Counted from the stretch's first letter, positions 1 to 5,673 are shown. The stretch is DNA of 5,673 nt from Deltaproteobacteria bacterium (GCA_018266095.1 JAFEBC010000056.1:1-5673); one strand, 5' to 3'. Made by a program: numbers and translations. Notes: generated from the sequence alone by a model not told the origin.

Positions 1-1
1 C

Positions 2-472
2 CAGGAGCGCAAGCGCGTCGGCACCCGGCTCCGCGAGCTGCGCACCACGCTGGTCAAGAACACCGGCCTCAAGTTCCGCATCCAGACGCTCTGGGCCAAG
101 CTCCTCTCGTACGAGCGCATGTGGGACCGCACGCTGCGCGAGATGGAGGAGGGCACCTACAAGCGCGACGTGTTCAAGGCCAAGTACCGCTCCGCGCGCA
201 AGGAGAACGGCCAGGTCCAGAAGCCGCAGCAGGCGCCCGAGCTGCCCAAGATCGAGCTGGGCGACGACAAGCTGCGGCGCCTCTACGACACCTACCTCGT
301 GGCCCGCCAGCGCACGGGCGAGCCGACCGACGGCATCACCTACGAGGCCATCGCCGACCGCATCCGCAAGCAGGTGCCCACGCTCCTGCAGCAGCACAAG
401 GCCAAGAGCGTCGAGTTCAAGGTCGTCATCAAGGGCGGCAAGGCCGTGCTGAAGGCCATCCCGCACACCTGA
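2..472 (+). CDS. MXAN_5187-type C-terminal domain protein (3' end only)
   Basis: This is an open frame from the window edge to a TGA at 470-472; the start lies outside the window, leaving 156 visible residues. The visible part is rich in Arg, Lys and Glu and looks alpha-helical. It begins with a charged segment (QERKRVGTRLRELR), followed by LWAKLLSYERMWDRTLREME and a basic linker around residues 65-80 of the fragment. It ends with a compact segment containing GITYEAIADRIRKQVP and then SVEFKVVIKGGKAVLKA. This pattern resembles the C-terminal domain described for Myxococcus xanthus MXAN_5187 and its relatives, a lineage-restricted domain of unknown function. I recognise it from memory of the family, not from a search. 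The upstream part of the protein, which would tell whether a sensory or membrane domain is attached, is missing. The gene converges on the HD-domain gene with only 18 bp between stop codons. No biochemical role can be assigned. Confidence 0.75.
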   Translation, partial: QERKRVGTRLRELRTTLVKNTGLKFRIQTLWAKLLSYERMWDRTLREMEEGTYKRDVFKAKYRSARKENGQVQKPQQAPELPKIELGDDKLRRLYDTYLVARQRTGEPTDGITYEAIADRIRKQVPTLLQQHKAKSVEFKVVIKGGKAVLKAIPHT

Positions 473-473
473 G

Positions 474-490
474 CCGCCCCGGCGAGGCGG
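474..490. terminator. Possible shared hairpin between convergent genes
   Basis: CCGCC at 474-478 pairs with GGCGG at 486-490 around a 7-nt loop, filling nearly the whole 18-bp gap between two convergent stop codons. Its position suggests a bidirectional terminator. There is no T-tract on either side and the stem is only five pairs, so in GC-rich DNA this may be chance. Confidence 0.25.
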
Positions 491-1801
491 TCAGCGCTTG
501 ATGTCCAGGATCCGCCGCGCCTCGTCCGCGCGCTCCGGCACCACGTAGAGCCGCACCAGCGCCGCGGCCTCCGCATACCGCTCGTAGAGCTCGGTGTACT
601 GCGCGATCGGCACCTCGCCGTTGGGCGTGATCACCCACAGCGTCGCGTCCTTGCCGTACGTCGACAACACGCCGCGCGAGCTGGTGACGAAGGCGTCGAT
701 GCCCTCGTCGTCGAGCGTCTTGCACTGCGCGTCCAGGTCCCGGCGATCCTGCGCCTCGTCGCCGTTGCCCAGCCCGCGATCGTTCGGCCCGCGCTCGACC
801 AGCAGGCGAAACCCCTGCCGCCGCACGACGCGCCTGGCCCACGGGTTCGTGCTCTTGCGCAGCGCGGCCAGCAAGGCCACGTCGTCGTGCTGCAGGTACT
901 CGTCGATGTCCGCGGGCAGCGCGTACTCGCCCTGGCTCGTCTCGCAGAACTTCTGCAGCAGCGTCTCGTAGCCCACGCTCGCGTGGTGCAGATAGACGCC
1001 CAGGAACATGTGGTAGCGCGAGAGCAGGAAGTCCTCGAACGCGAACACGGCGCGCCGCTGGAGCGCCAGGTGCACCTTGCCCTCGCGCTCGATGCTGGCG
1101 AGGTTCTGCACGATCCAATCGACGTCGAACTTGCCGTAGTTCACGCCGGTGAAGAACGAATCGCGCTGCAGGTAGTCCATGCGGTCCGCGTCGAGCTCGC
1201 CCGAGACGAGCTGGCGCAAGAGCGGCAACAGGTCGCGGCCCTTGGACAGGAACGGATTCTCCCCCGGCGGCGGCTGGCCGCACACCAGCGCGGCCACGTG
1301 CGCAGGCTTGATGCCGAACGGCTCCATGCGCTCCTCGATCTCGGCGGCGAGGCCCGAGTCGAGGATGAGCTTGAGCGTGTAGTCCTCGTGGTCGGCCTGG
1401 CGGTCCTGCTTGATGCGCTTGCCCGCGCGGGTCCACTCCGGGACGGCCAGGGCTGACGCGGGCGGCATGATGCGCTCGGTGGCGTGCGAGAGCGGCGCGT
1501 GGCCCAGGTCATGGAAGAGCACGGCCAGCCGCAGGATCTGCCGCAGCCGCGCGAGGTCCGGCGCCGCGAGATCGAGCCCCGGCGCGAGCTGCTCGAACAG
1601 CCGCGTGCCCTGCGCCATCGCGCCCAGGCCGTGCGAGTAGCGCGTGTGCGTCGCGCCCGGGAACGCCAGCTCGGCGAAGCCAAGCTGCTTCACGTTGCGC
1701 AGCCGCTGGTACTGCGGGCTGTCGATGAGCGCCTGCTCGTCCGGCGTCACCTCGATCGCGCCGTGGATGGGGTCGCGGATGTGCATGCGCATCGAGGTCA
1801 T
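491..1801 (-). CDS. HD-domain phosphohydrolase, dNTPase-like (COG1078 / SAMHD1-EF1143 type)
   Basis: The 436-residue product is a soluble HD-superfamily metal-dependent phosphohydrolase. It carries the expected signature: IRDPIHGAIEV near the N-terminus, QYQRLRNVKQLG (30-41), SHGLG with H57 as first metal ligand, the LFHDLGHAPLSH block (H97-D98, H101, H106), and GELDADRMDYLQRD with D204 as probable last ligand. These features and the length match the family of Bacillus YwfO, Enterococcus EF1143 and human SAMHD1, members of which remove triphosphate from dNTPs. The exact substrate here is inferred. The C-terminal third (about 330-436) is the usual less conserved family tail. Met residues occur at positions 1, 4 and 6; the first is chosen because it lies 3 bp after the stop of the upstream CPBP gene, but no clear Shine-Dalgarno supports any of them, so the N-terminus could be 3 to 5 residues shorter. 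The tight spacing implies translational coupling in an operon. Confidence 0.93.
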   Translation of the reverse strand: MTSMRMHIRDPIHGAIEVTPDEQALIDSPQYQRLRNVKQLGFAELAFPGATHTRYSHGLGAMAQGTRLFEQLAPGLDLAAPDLARLRQILRLAVLFHDLGHAPLSHATERIMPPASALAVPEWTRAGKRIKQDRQADHEDYTLKLILDSGLAAEIEERMEPFGIKPAHVAALVCGQPPPGENPFLSKGRDLLPLLRQLVSGELDADRMDYLQRDSFFTGVNYGKFDVDWIVQNLASIEREGKVHLALQRRAVFAFEDFLLSRYHMFLGVYLHHASVGYETLLQKFCETSQGEYALPADIDEYLQHDDVALLAALRKSTNPWARRVVRRQGFRLLVERGPNDRGLGNGDEAQDRRDLDAQCKTLDDEGIDAFVTSSRGVLSTYGKDATLWVITPNGEVPIAQYTELYERYAEAAALVRLYVVPERADEARRILDIKR

Positions 1802-1804
1802 GTG

Positions 1805-2800
1805 TCAGAACGCCATCGAGAAGGCGAGCGGCGAATTCTTGGGGTTGAGCACGAACGACACCGCCGAGATGAAGAAGTCGTACCAGGCGTGGATCGCCGT
1901 CGAGCCCTCGAGGTTGTACCCCTGCTGCATGTACACGTAGCCGAGGTAGCTCCCGAGCACGGTGATGAAGGGCACGCCCTTGACGAGGTAGTCGACGCGG
2001 TCCTGCGGGTCCAAGAAGATGATGTTGGTCGCGTGGAAGGCGCCGAAGATGAGCGAGCCCAACAGCCACCCCTCCGTCTCGCCCAGCTTGCGCGTGAGGC
2101 CGGACTGCACGAGCCCGCGGAAGGCCATCTCCTCGGCGAGCCCGACCTGCGTGAACAGGCCGACGCCCATCGCCGTGGCCACCGGATAGCCCACCGCCGA
2201 GTTCACCGTCTTGCCGAAGAGCACCGGCCGCGTGCCGAGGTTCTTCGTGTCGTACGGGCCGTCGGTGAGCCTGCCGTAGAGGACGCCCACGCCCACCGTG
2301 CCGAGGATGCCGCCCCAGACCCACGGGCTCTTGAGCACGTCGACGTTGAACGGCGCGGAGATGAGCTCGGACACCGTCTGCTGCGGCACGTACGGCATGC
2401 GCCGCGCGCGCTGGATCCGCAGCGTCCCGTCGAGCGCGGTGGCCGTGTACAGGTCGAAGAAGCCCAGGATCGGCACCGTCGCGCCCGGGTTCGAGAAGGA
2501 GGTCGAGAAGCCCACCGCGAGCCCGCTCGCGAGCTGCGCGCCGCCGAAGGCGATGAGGCCCACGCCCTCGTCCTGATCGCCGCGGCACAGCGCGCCCACG
2601 CCCGGGAACGTCATGCCCCAGCGCGGATCGCACTTGGGGTGCTCGAGCAGCTCGCGATCCTGCACCTCGCGCTCGAGTGGCGGCTCATCGGCCGTGCGCC
2701 GGGCCTCGCGCCGCACGGTCGCGCACGCCATCGTCAGGAGCTGGGAGAGGAGCGCGCAGAGCACGACCGCGCGCGAGTTCGAGAGTCTCGAGGCGAGCAC
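1805..2800 (-). CDS. CPBP-family intramembrane metalloprotease with signal-like N-terminus
   Basis: The 331-residue multi-pass membrane protein has all CPBP (CAAX protease / Abi) motifs: EEMAFR (E223, E224, R228), FGAFH (F252 to H256) and HAWYD (H304 to D308). These supply the glutamate and histidine residues expected to bind the catalytic metal within the membrane. Hydrophobic segments lie near 80-98, 108-120, 159-176, 201-219, 245-258, 275-292 and 305-318. The start is GTG; it is preferred because it precedes a hydrophobic leader (AVVLCALLSQLLTMAC, 11-26) that ends in a weak lipobox-like TMAC with Cys26, so the N-terminus may be a signal anchor or lipoprotein signal. The ribosome binding site before the GTG is weak. 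Residues 54-98 (HPKCDPRWG...FPGVGALCRG...) recall the PGxGQxYxG pattern of small two-helix membrane domains such as DUF5683/TM2, which is tentative. The HD-domain gene follows after 3 bp. The substrate is unknown; family roles include prenyl-protein processing, bacteriocin immunity and anti-sigma proteolysis. Confidence 0.9.
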   Translation of the reverse strand: MLASRLSNSRAVVLCALLSQLLTMACATVRREARRTADEPPLEREVQDRELLEHPKCDPRWGMTFPGVGALCRGDQDEGVGLIAFGGAQLASGLAVGFSTSFSNPGATVPILGFFDLYTATALDGTLRIQRARRMPYVPQQTVSELISAPFNVDVLKSPWVWGGILGTVGVGVLYGRLTDGPYDTKNLGTRPVLFGKTVNSAVGYPVATAMGVGLFTQVGLAEEMAFRGLVQSGLTRKLGETEGWLLGSLIFGAFHATNIIFLDPQDRVDYLVKGVPFITVLGSYLGYVYMQQGYNLEGSTAIHAWYDFFISAVSFVLNPKNSPLAFSMAF

Positions 2801-2823
2801 GCCTGCAGTTGTACTCGAAATTC

Positions 2824-2849
2824 CGCGCGGGATCGCCGATCGCCGCGCG
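2824..2849 (-). terminator. Strong hairpin between hydroxylase and CPBP genes
   Basis: CGCGCGG (2824-2830) pairs with CCGCGCG (2843-2849). Inside, GATC at 2831-2834 can pair with GATC at 2838-2841, leaving a 3-nt loop and one bulged base, for about eleven pairs in total. Read on the minus strand, the stem is followed by GGAATTTCGAG, a weak T-run. Its place just after the hydroxylase stop suggests a terminator or attenuator that lowers transcription into the CPBP gene. The poor T-tract keeps this tentative. Confidence 0.45.
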
Positions 2850-2861
2850 CCGTGAGCCGAC

Positions 2862-3551
2862 CTACGCGTGCGACTCCAGCTCGTTCACCTTGGTCTCGGT
2901 GATGCCCGCGTACTTGTCCTTCGGGTAGGTGCGGAACACGTGGTCCCACAGCGGCGTGGTGATGCCGTAGCGCACCTCGGGCGTCGAGAAGTGGTGCACG
3001 AGGTGGTAGCGGCGCAGCCACTTGCCCATCGCCGTGGTCGGGACCGCGTGGTGCAGGTAGTAGTGCGTCAGGTCATACGCGATGTAGCCGAGGAGGAGCC
3101 CCGCCCAGAACGCGCCGTTGAGCACGTGCCCGAAGGCGAGGTTGATCGGCGCCCACAAGAGCAAGGACACGAGCGCGGTCACCGTCGGCGGCATCACCAG
3201 GCGGTCCCCGTCCCACGGGTAGTCGTGGTGGATCCCGTGGATGAGCCACGAGAGGTCGACCTGCCACTCCTTCTTCGGGTTCGGCTCGAAGTGGAACACG
3301 TAGCGGTGCAGCATGTACTCGAGGAAGGTCCAGCCGAGCACGCCCAACGCCACCACCGCGGCCACCGTCAGCGCCGGCGCGCCCAGGTGCAAAGAGCGCC
3401 AGGTCACGTAGGCGGCCGTGGGCAGCCAGATGAGCGGAACGTGCCACCACTTGACCCGCGAGAAGTACTTCTCGACCCAGTCGATGGTGAACATGCGCGG
3501 GCTGCCGCGGCGCGGGCGATCGAGCGGAGGATGCGGGGCGAGATAGAACAT
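2862..3551 (-). CDS. Fatty-acid 2-hydroxylase / sterol desaturase family membrane enzyme
   Basis: The 229-residue integral membrane di-iron enzyme has the full histidine cluster of the fatty acid hydroxylase superfamily: HRYVFH (H82, H87), HGIHH (H105, H108, H109), HYYLHH (H163, H167, H168), HLVHH (H183, H186, H187) and WDH (H204). The blocks HGIHHDYPWDGDRLVMPP and RYGITTPLWDHVFRTYP closely resemble Scs7/FA2H-type enzymes, which hydroxylate the alpha carbon of acyl chains using O2. 2-Hydroxy fatty acids are known in myxobacterial lipids, so acyl 2-hydroxylation is the likely role. Hydrophobic segments lie near 37-51, 58-79, 122-140 and 145-161. The N-terminal cytochrome b5 domain of the fungal and animal forms is absent, so electrons must come from a separate donor. 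The frame is open up to 3623, but the ATG at 3551 is chosen because a GAAGG Shine-Dalgarno lies 7 nt upstream and a candidate promoter covers the extension. The stop is TAG. It may lead a transcript through the CPBP and HD genes. Confidence 0.92.
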   Translation of the reverse strand: MFYLAPHPPLDRPRRGSPRMFTIDWVEKYFSRVKWWHVPLIWLPTAAYVTWRSLHLGAPALTVAAVVALGVLGWTFLEYMLHRYVFHFEPNPKKEWQVDLSWLIHGIHHDYPWDGDRLVMPPTVTALVSLLLWAPINLAFGHVLNGAFWAGLLLGYIAYDLTHYYLHHAVPTTAMGKWLRRYHLVHHFSTPEVRYGITTPLWDHVFRTYPKDKYAGITETKVNELESHA

Positions 3552-3558
3552 CAGGGCA

Positions 3559-3563
3559 CCTTC
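3559..3563 (-). promoter_or_regulatory. Shine-Dalgarno GAAGG of the hydroxylase gene
   Basis: On the minus strand GAAGG lies 7 nt before the ATG at 3551. It is the best-spaced ribosome binding site in the window and decides this start over the in-frame ATG codons at 3623 and 3494. Confidence 0.7.
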
Positions 3564-3574
3564 TTGAGACGCAG

Positions 3575-3603
3575 CGTGTAACGGATCGCAGCGCGCGAGG
3601 CAA
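3575..3603 (-). promoter_or_regulatory. Candidate sigma-70-like promoter of the hydroxylase gene
   Basis: On the minus strand TTGCCT (3598-3603) is a 4/6 match to the -35 consensus. It is followed after exactly 17 bp by TACACG (3575-3580), a 3/6 match to the -10 consensus. Transcription would start near 3568, giving a leader of roughly 17 nt that contains the Shine-Dalgarno. The -10 match is weak, so this is a position-supported guess. Confidence 0.35.
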
Positions 3604-3655
3604 GCGGGCGGTCCGGCGCACATTGTCGCGGGCGGCCCTCGAGCCGGGCCGGCTG

Positions 3656-4345
3656 CTAGGGCACGAAGCGGGCGTGGCCGATGAGCGGCCAGGAGAAGAG
3701 CACGTCCTCGTGCGTGGGCCCAAGCTCGCTCATGTGGTGGATGACGAGCGGCCGGCCGCCCGAGGATTCATCGCTGACGACGCCCACGTGCGTGAGGCCG
3801 CCGCCGAGGTCCCAGGCCACCACATCACCGGGCAGGAAGTCCGCGGGGTCCTTGGTCAGCGGCACGAGCGCCCCGCGCCGTCCGAAAAAGACCAGCAAGT
3901 TCGGCACCCTGCGGTGGTCGATGTTGGCGTCCGGGCCGGTGCGGCTCCACAGATTGGGATAGGCCGAGAACTTCGCCTCCATGTCCTCGTGCACGAGCGC
4001 CTGCAGGTCCACGCCCACGGCCTTGTACGCGCGCACGACCACATCGGTGCAGACGCCGTGGCCCGCGGGCGCGTCGCCGTTCGGGTAGGCGAGCTTGGTG
4101 TAGCTGGGGTCGTAGCGGACCTGCGGCTCGGCCTTGGCGGCCCTGGCGAGGCGCGTGAGGAAGGTCCTCTGCTGCGGCGTCGCCTTGGGCGCCTCCCGCG
4201 AGGGATAGCTGCGCAGCCAGTCGGCGATGAACCCGGCGCGCGTGGGCAGGGCCAGCGCCGCGGACGACACGAGCACACAGAGCGCGCACGTCACCCACAT
4301 GAGGGCGGCCAGGGGCTTGAGTTTGCGCGGGTTCGGCACGGTCAT
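3656..4345 (-). CDS. Exported DUF1287 domain protein (YijF-like, papain/NlpC-like fold)
   Basis: The 229-residue product starts with MTVPNPRKLK, then a hydrophobic stretch (about 11-31) ending in SSAALALP, a typical Sec signal peptide with likely cleavage after Ala32. The mature part is a near full-length DUF1287 domain. It contains GHGVCTDVVVRAYKAVGVDLQ (96-115, split by the putative catalytic C99), LVHEDM, NIDHRRVPNLLVFF (141-154), LPGDVVAWDL (171-180), LTHVGVVSD (H186), VIHH (H203-H204) and HEDVLF. C99 with H186 is the expected Cys-His pair of the NlpC/P60-like clan; the enzymatic activity of DUF1287 is not established, and a cell-wall peptide or amide target is inference. The frame is open upstream to 4522, but that extension has no signal peptide and overlaps the divergent Nudix-MBL start, so ATG at 4345 is chosen; its ribosome site is only a weak CAGG. 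The family often has His-Asn where VIHH occurs here. Confidence 0.88.
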   Translation of the reverse strand: MTVPNPRKLKPLAALMWVTCALCVLVSSAALALPTRAGFIADWLRSYPSREAPKATPQQRTFLTRLARAAKAEPQVRYDPSYTKLAYPNGDAPAGHGVCTDVVVRAYKAVGVDLQALVHEDMEAKFSAYPNLWSRTGPDANIDHRRVPNLLVFFGRRGALVPLTKDPADFLPGDVVAWDLGGGLTHVGVVSDESSGGRPLVIHHMSELGPTHEDVLFSWPLIGHARFVP

Positions 4346-4453
4346 CAGACCTGTGAACCGCCCTCGACGGCCACAGCTTCCGCGCAGCGCCGGGCGAGCG
4401 CCTCCTTGTGCCGCCGCTTCGCACTGCGTGAGACGGAGTTGACCGCCCTCGCG

Positions 4454-4467
4454 GCAACAGTTGTTGC
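4454..4467. promoter_or_regulatory. Palindrome GCAACA-GT-TGTTGC, candidate operator
   Basis: A perfect 6-bp inverted repeat with a 2-bp centre lies in the 151-bp spacer between the divergent DUF1287 and Nudix-MBL genes. It ends 29 bp before the Nudix-MBL ATG. A TTGACC at 4439-4444 could serve as a -35 element, and a -10 at 16-18 bp spacing would fall inside the palindrome, although no good TATAAT-like hexamer is present. The AT-richer composition stands out in this GC-rich DNA. A dimeric regulator site is plausible but unproven. The rest of the spacer shows nothing further I can support. Confidence 0.35.
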
Positions 4468-4496
4468 AGGGGCCCGCTTGGGGCACCTTGGAGGGC

Positions 4497-5673
4497 ATGT
4501 CCGAGGTGCTGCCGCCGCTCACGATCGCCCCCGCGCGTCCCGCCGCCGCCGTGGTGCTCTGGCGCCGGGGCCCCGCCGGCCTCGAGGTGTTCTGGGTGCG
4601 GCGCGGGGATCAGCTCAAGTTCGCGGGCGGCTTCTATGCGTTCCCGGGCGGGCGCGTCGACGACACCGACGCGCAAGTGCCCGTGCGACACCTCGCCTCG
4701 CCGGACGATCGCGCGCTCATCGCCTCGGCCGCGCGCGAGCTGTTCGAGGAGACGGGCGTCCTGGCCGCCCCTGGTGCCTCGCGCGTGCCGCTGGGCCAAC
4801 GCAAGGCCATGCGCGAGCGGCTCCTGGCGCGGCCGCCCAAGGGTGCGCTCAAGCCGACCACCTCGGTCTTCGGCGACTTCCTCGCGCTGCACGAATTGCA
4901 CCTCGACGCGCGCCTGTTCTCGCTCTGCGGCCGCTGGATCACGCCCACGCCGCTCCCGGCCCGCTTCGACGCGCGCTTCTATCTGGCCGAGCTGCCGCAG
5001 GGCGAGGCCGCCGAGGTCTGGCCGGGCGAGCTCGCCGACGGCGAGTGGATCACGCCCGCGCGCGCGCTCGAACACTGGGAGTCCGGCAAGGCGCTCCTGC
5101 ACCCGCCCGCGTGGCACACGCTCAAGGTGCTCGAGCTGCCCGCGACGCAAGCGGACCCGCGCTCCCAGCTTGGGCTCTTCAACGACCCGCAGGGCGCGCC
5201 CTGGCGGCTGCCGATGGACGCGCACGTGGTCAAGCGCATGGAGTTCCAGCGCGGCGTGTGGATGGTCCCGCTGCGCTCGCCCACGCTGCCGCCCGCGACG
5301 CACACCAACTGCATGCTGCTCGGCGACGACGAGCTCTTCATCGTCGACCCGGGCTCTCCCTGGGCGAGCGAGCAGGCGCTCCTCGACGAGGCGCTCGCCG
5401 ACCTGGCCACGCAGGGCAAGCGGCCCAAGGGCATCCTGCTCACGCACCACCACTACGACCACGTCGCGGGCGCGATGCCGCTCTCGGCCCGGCTCGGGCT
5501 GCCGATCGCGGCGCACAAGGACACGGCGGCGCTGCTCGCGGGCGAGGTGCGCGTGGACCGCCTGCTCCTCGACGGCGAGCGCCTGGGCGTCAGCAAGCGC
5601 GACTGGCAGCTCCTGCACCTTCCGGGGCACACGCAGGGCCACGTCTGCCTGATGCAGGACGAGTCGCACGCCG
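4497..5673 (+). CDS. Nudix hydrolase - metallo-beta-lactamase fusion protein (3' truncated by window)
   Basis: From ATG 4497 the frame stays open to the window end, giving 392 visible residues. Residues 14-200 form a Nudix domain: VVLWRRG, then FYAFPGGRVDD (46-56) and, after an insertion of about 20 residues, AARELFEETGV (78-88), which supplies the metal-binding REx2EE part. A Nudix box split this way is typical of NUDT19-like (CoA/acyl-CoA diphosphatase) proteins. Residues 255 onward form an MBL-fold hydrolase: THTNCMLLG (268-276), FIVDPGSP (281-288), the THHHYDH motif (H317, H319, D321, H322) and LPGHTQGH (H378, third ligand). The remaining ligands lie beyond the window. The MBL half resembles LACTB2-type hydrolases. 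A two-step hydrolase acting on CoA thioesters or nucleotide conjugates is inference. GGAGG (4490-4494) is only 2 nt from the ATG, unusually close, so a TTG at 4488 or GTG at 4506 is possible. It is transcribed divergently from the DUF1287 gene. Confidence 0.9.
   Translation, partial: MSEVLPPLTIAPARPAAAVVLWRRGPAGLEVFWVRRGDQLKFAGGFYAFPGGRVDDTDAQVPVRHLASPDDRALIASAARELFEETGVLAAPGASRVPLGQRKAMRERLLARPPKGALKPTTSVFGDFLALHELHLDARLFSLCGRWITPTPLPARFDARFYLAELPQGEAAEVWPGELADGEWITPARALEHWESGKALLHPPAWHTLKVLELPATQADPRSQLGLFNDPQGAPWRLPMDAHVVKRMEFQRGVWMVPLRSPTLPPATHTNCMLLGDDELFIVDPGSPWASEQALLDEALADLATQGKRPKGILLTHHHYDHVAGAMPLSARLGLPIAAHKDTAALLAGEVRVDRLLLDGERLGVSKRDWQLLHLPGHTQGHVCLMQDESHA

Noticed and set aside
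887..1456. 189-codon plus-strand frame inside the HD gene
   Set aside because: It is antisense to the conserved HD core, rich in Leu/Glu/Arg/Val, with no family resemblance and no ribosome site that would favour it.
1484..2902. 472-codon open frame on the plus strand across the HD and CPBP genes
   Set aside because: It is antisense to two well-supported genes. The product is an Arg/His/Ala/Glu-rich composition with no domain pattern, as expected of a shadow frame in high-GC DNA.
3633..3651. CGGCCC/GGGCCG stem with a 7-nt loop just after the DUF1287 stop
   Set aside because: It has six GC pairs and no T-run on the minus strand. In DNA this GC-rich such stems occur often by chance, so it is not called as a terminator.
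4636..5652. 338-codon open frame on the plus strand overlapping the Nudix-MBL gene
   Set aside because: It is in another frame of the same strand and gives an Arg/Ser/Thr/Ala-rich product without motifs. The frame starting at 4497 carries the catalytic residues.
3825..5669. 614-codon open frame on the minus strand opposite the Nudix-MBL gene and running into the DUF1287 gene
   Set aside because: It lies antisense to clear Nudix and MBL motifs and out of frame with DUF1287. Its composition is low-complexity Arg/Ala/Glu/Gly, so it is a GC artefact.
1..5673. Mobile element, CRISPR array, tRNA or rRNA signals
   Set aside because: No transposase or integrase motifs, no regularly spaced repeats, no terminal inverted repeats and no RNA-gene-like stretches were seen. 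Nearly all sequence is explained by six coding regions.

Overview
The window is a high-GC, densely coded bacterial segment. The organism is most likely a myxobacterium (Myxococcota, formerly Deltaproteobacteria). That rests on the leading partial gene, whose product resembles the C-terminal domain of the Myxococcus xanthus MXAN_5187 family, and on strong G/C third-position codon bias throughout. Genus and species cannot be read from the sequence.

Layout from left to right. (1) Bases 2-472, plus strand: 3' end of a gene with an MXAN_5187-type C-terminal domain. It converges on the next block, with an 18-bp gap holding a small GC hairpin. (2) Bases 491-3551, minus strand: a three-gene block, read in the order fatty-acid 2-hydroxylase/sterol-desaturase-type enzyme (2862-3551), CPBP-family intramembrane metalloprotease with a signal-like N-terminus (1805-2800, GTG start), and HD-domain phosphohydrolase of the dNTPase-like COG1078 type (491-1801). 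The last two are separated by 3 bp and are almost surely co-transcribed. The first two are separated by 61 bp containing a strong hairpin. A plausible sigma-70-like promoter and a good ribosome binding site sit just before the hydroxylase. (3) Bases 3656-4345, minus strand: an exported DUF1287 (YijF-like, papain/NlpC-like fold) protein. (4) Bases 4497-5673, plus strand, running off the window: a fusion of an N-terminal Nudix hydrolase (NUDT19-like, with an insertion in the Nudix box) and a C-terminal metallo-beta-lactamase hydrolase (LACTB2-like). The 151-bp divergent spacer between (3) and (4) contains a clean 6-2-6 palindrome close to the fusion gene's start.

Most genes belong to recognisable families, and I see no mobile element, CRISPR array, rRNA or tRNA. 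No clearly new defence or biosynthetic system is visible. The most notable items are the Nudix-MBL fusion, the hydroxylase/CPBP/HD grouping, and the two dyad elements. A membrane-lipid modifier, a membrane protease and a nucleotide phosphohydrolase in one transcription direction could reflect envelope or stress physiology, but that link is inference.
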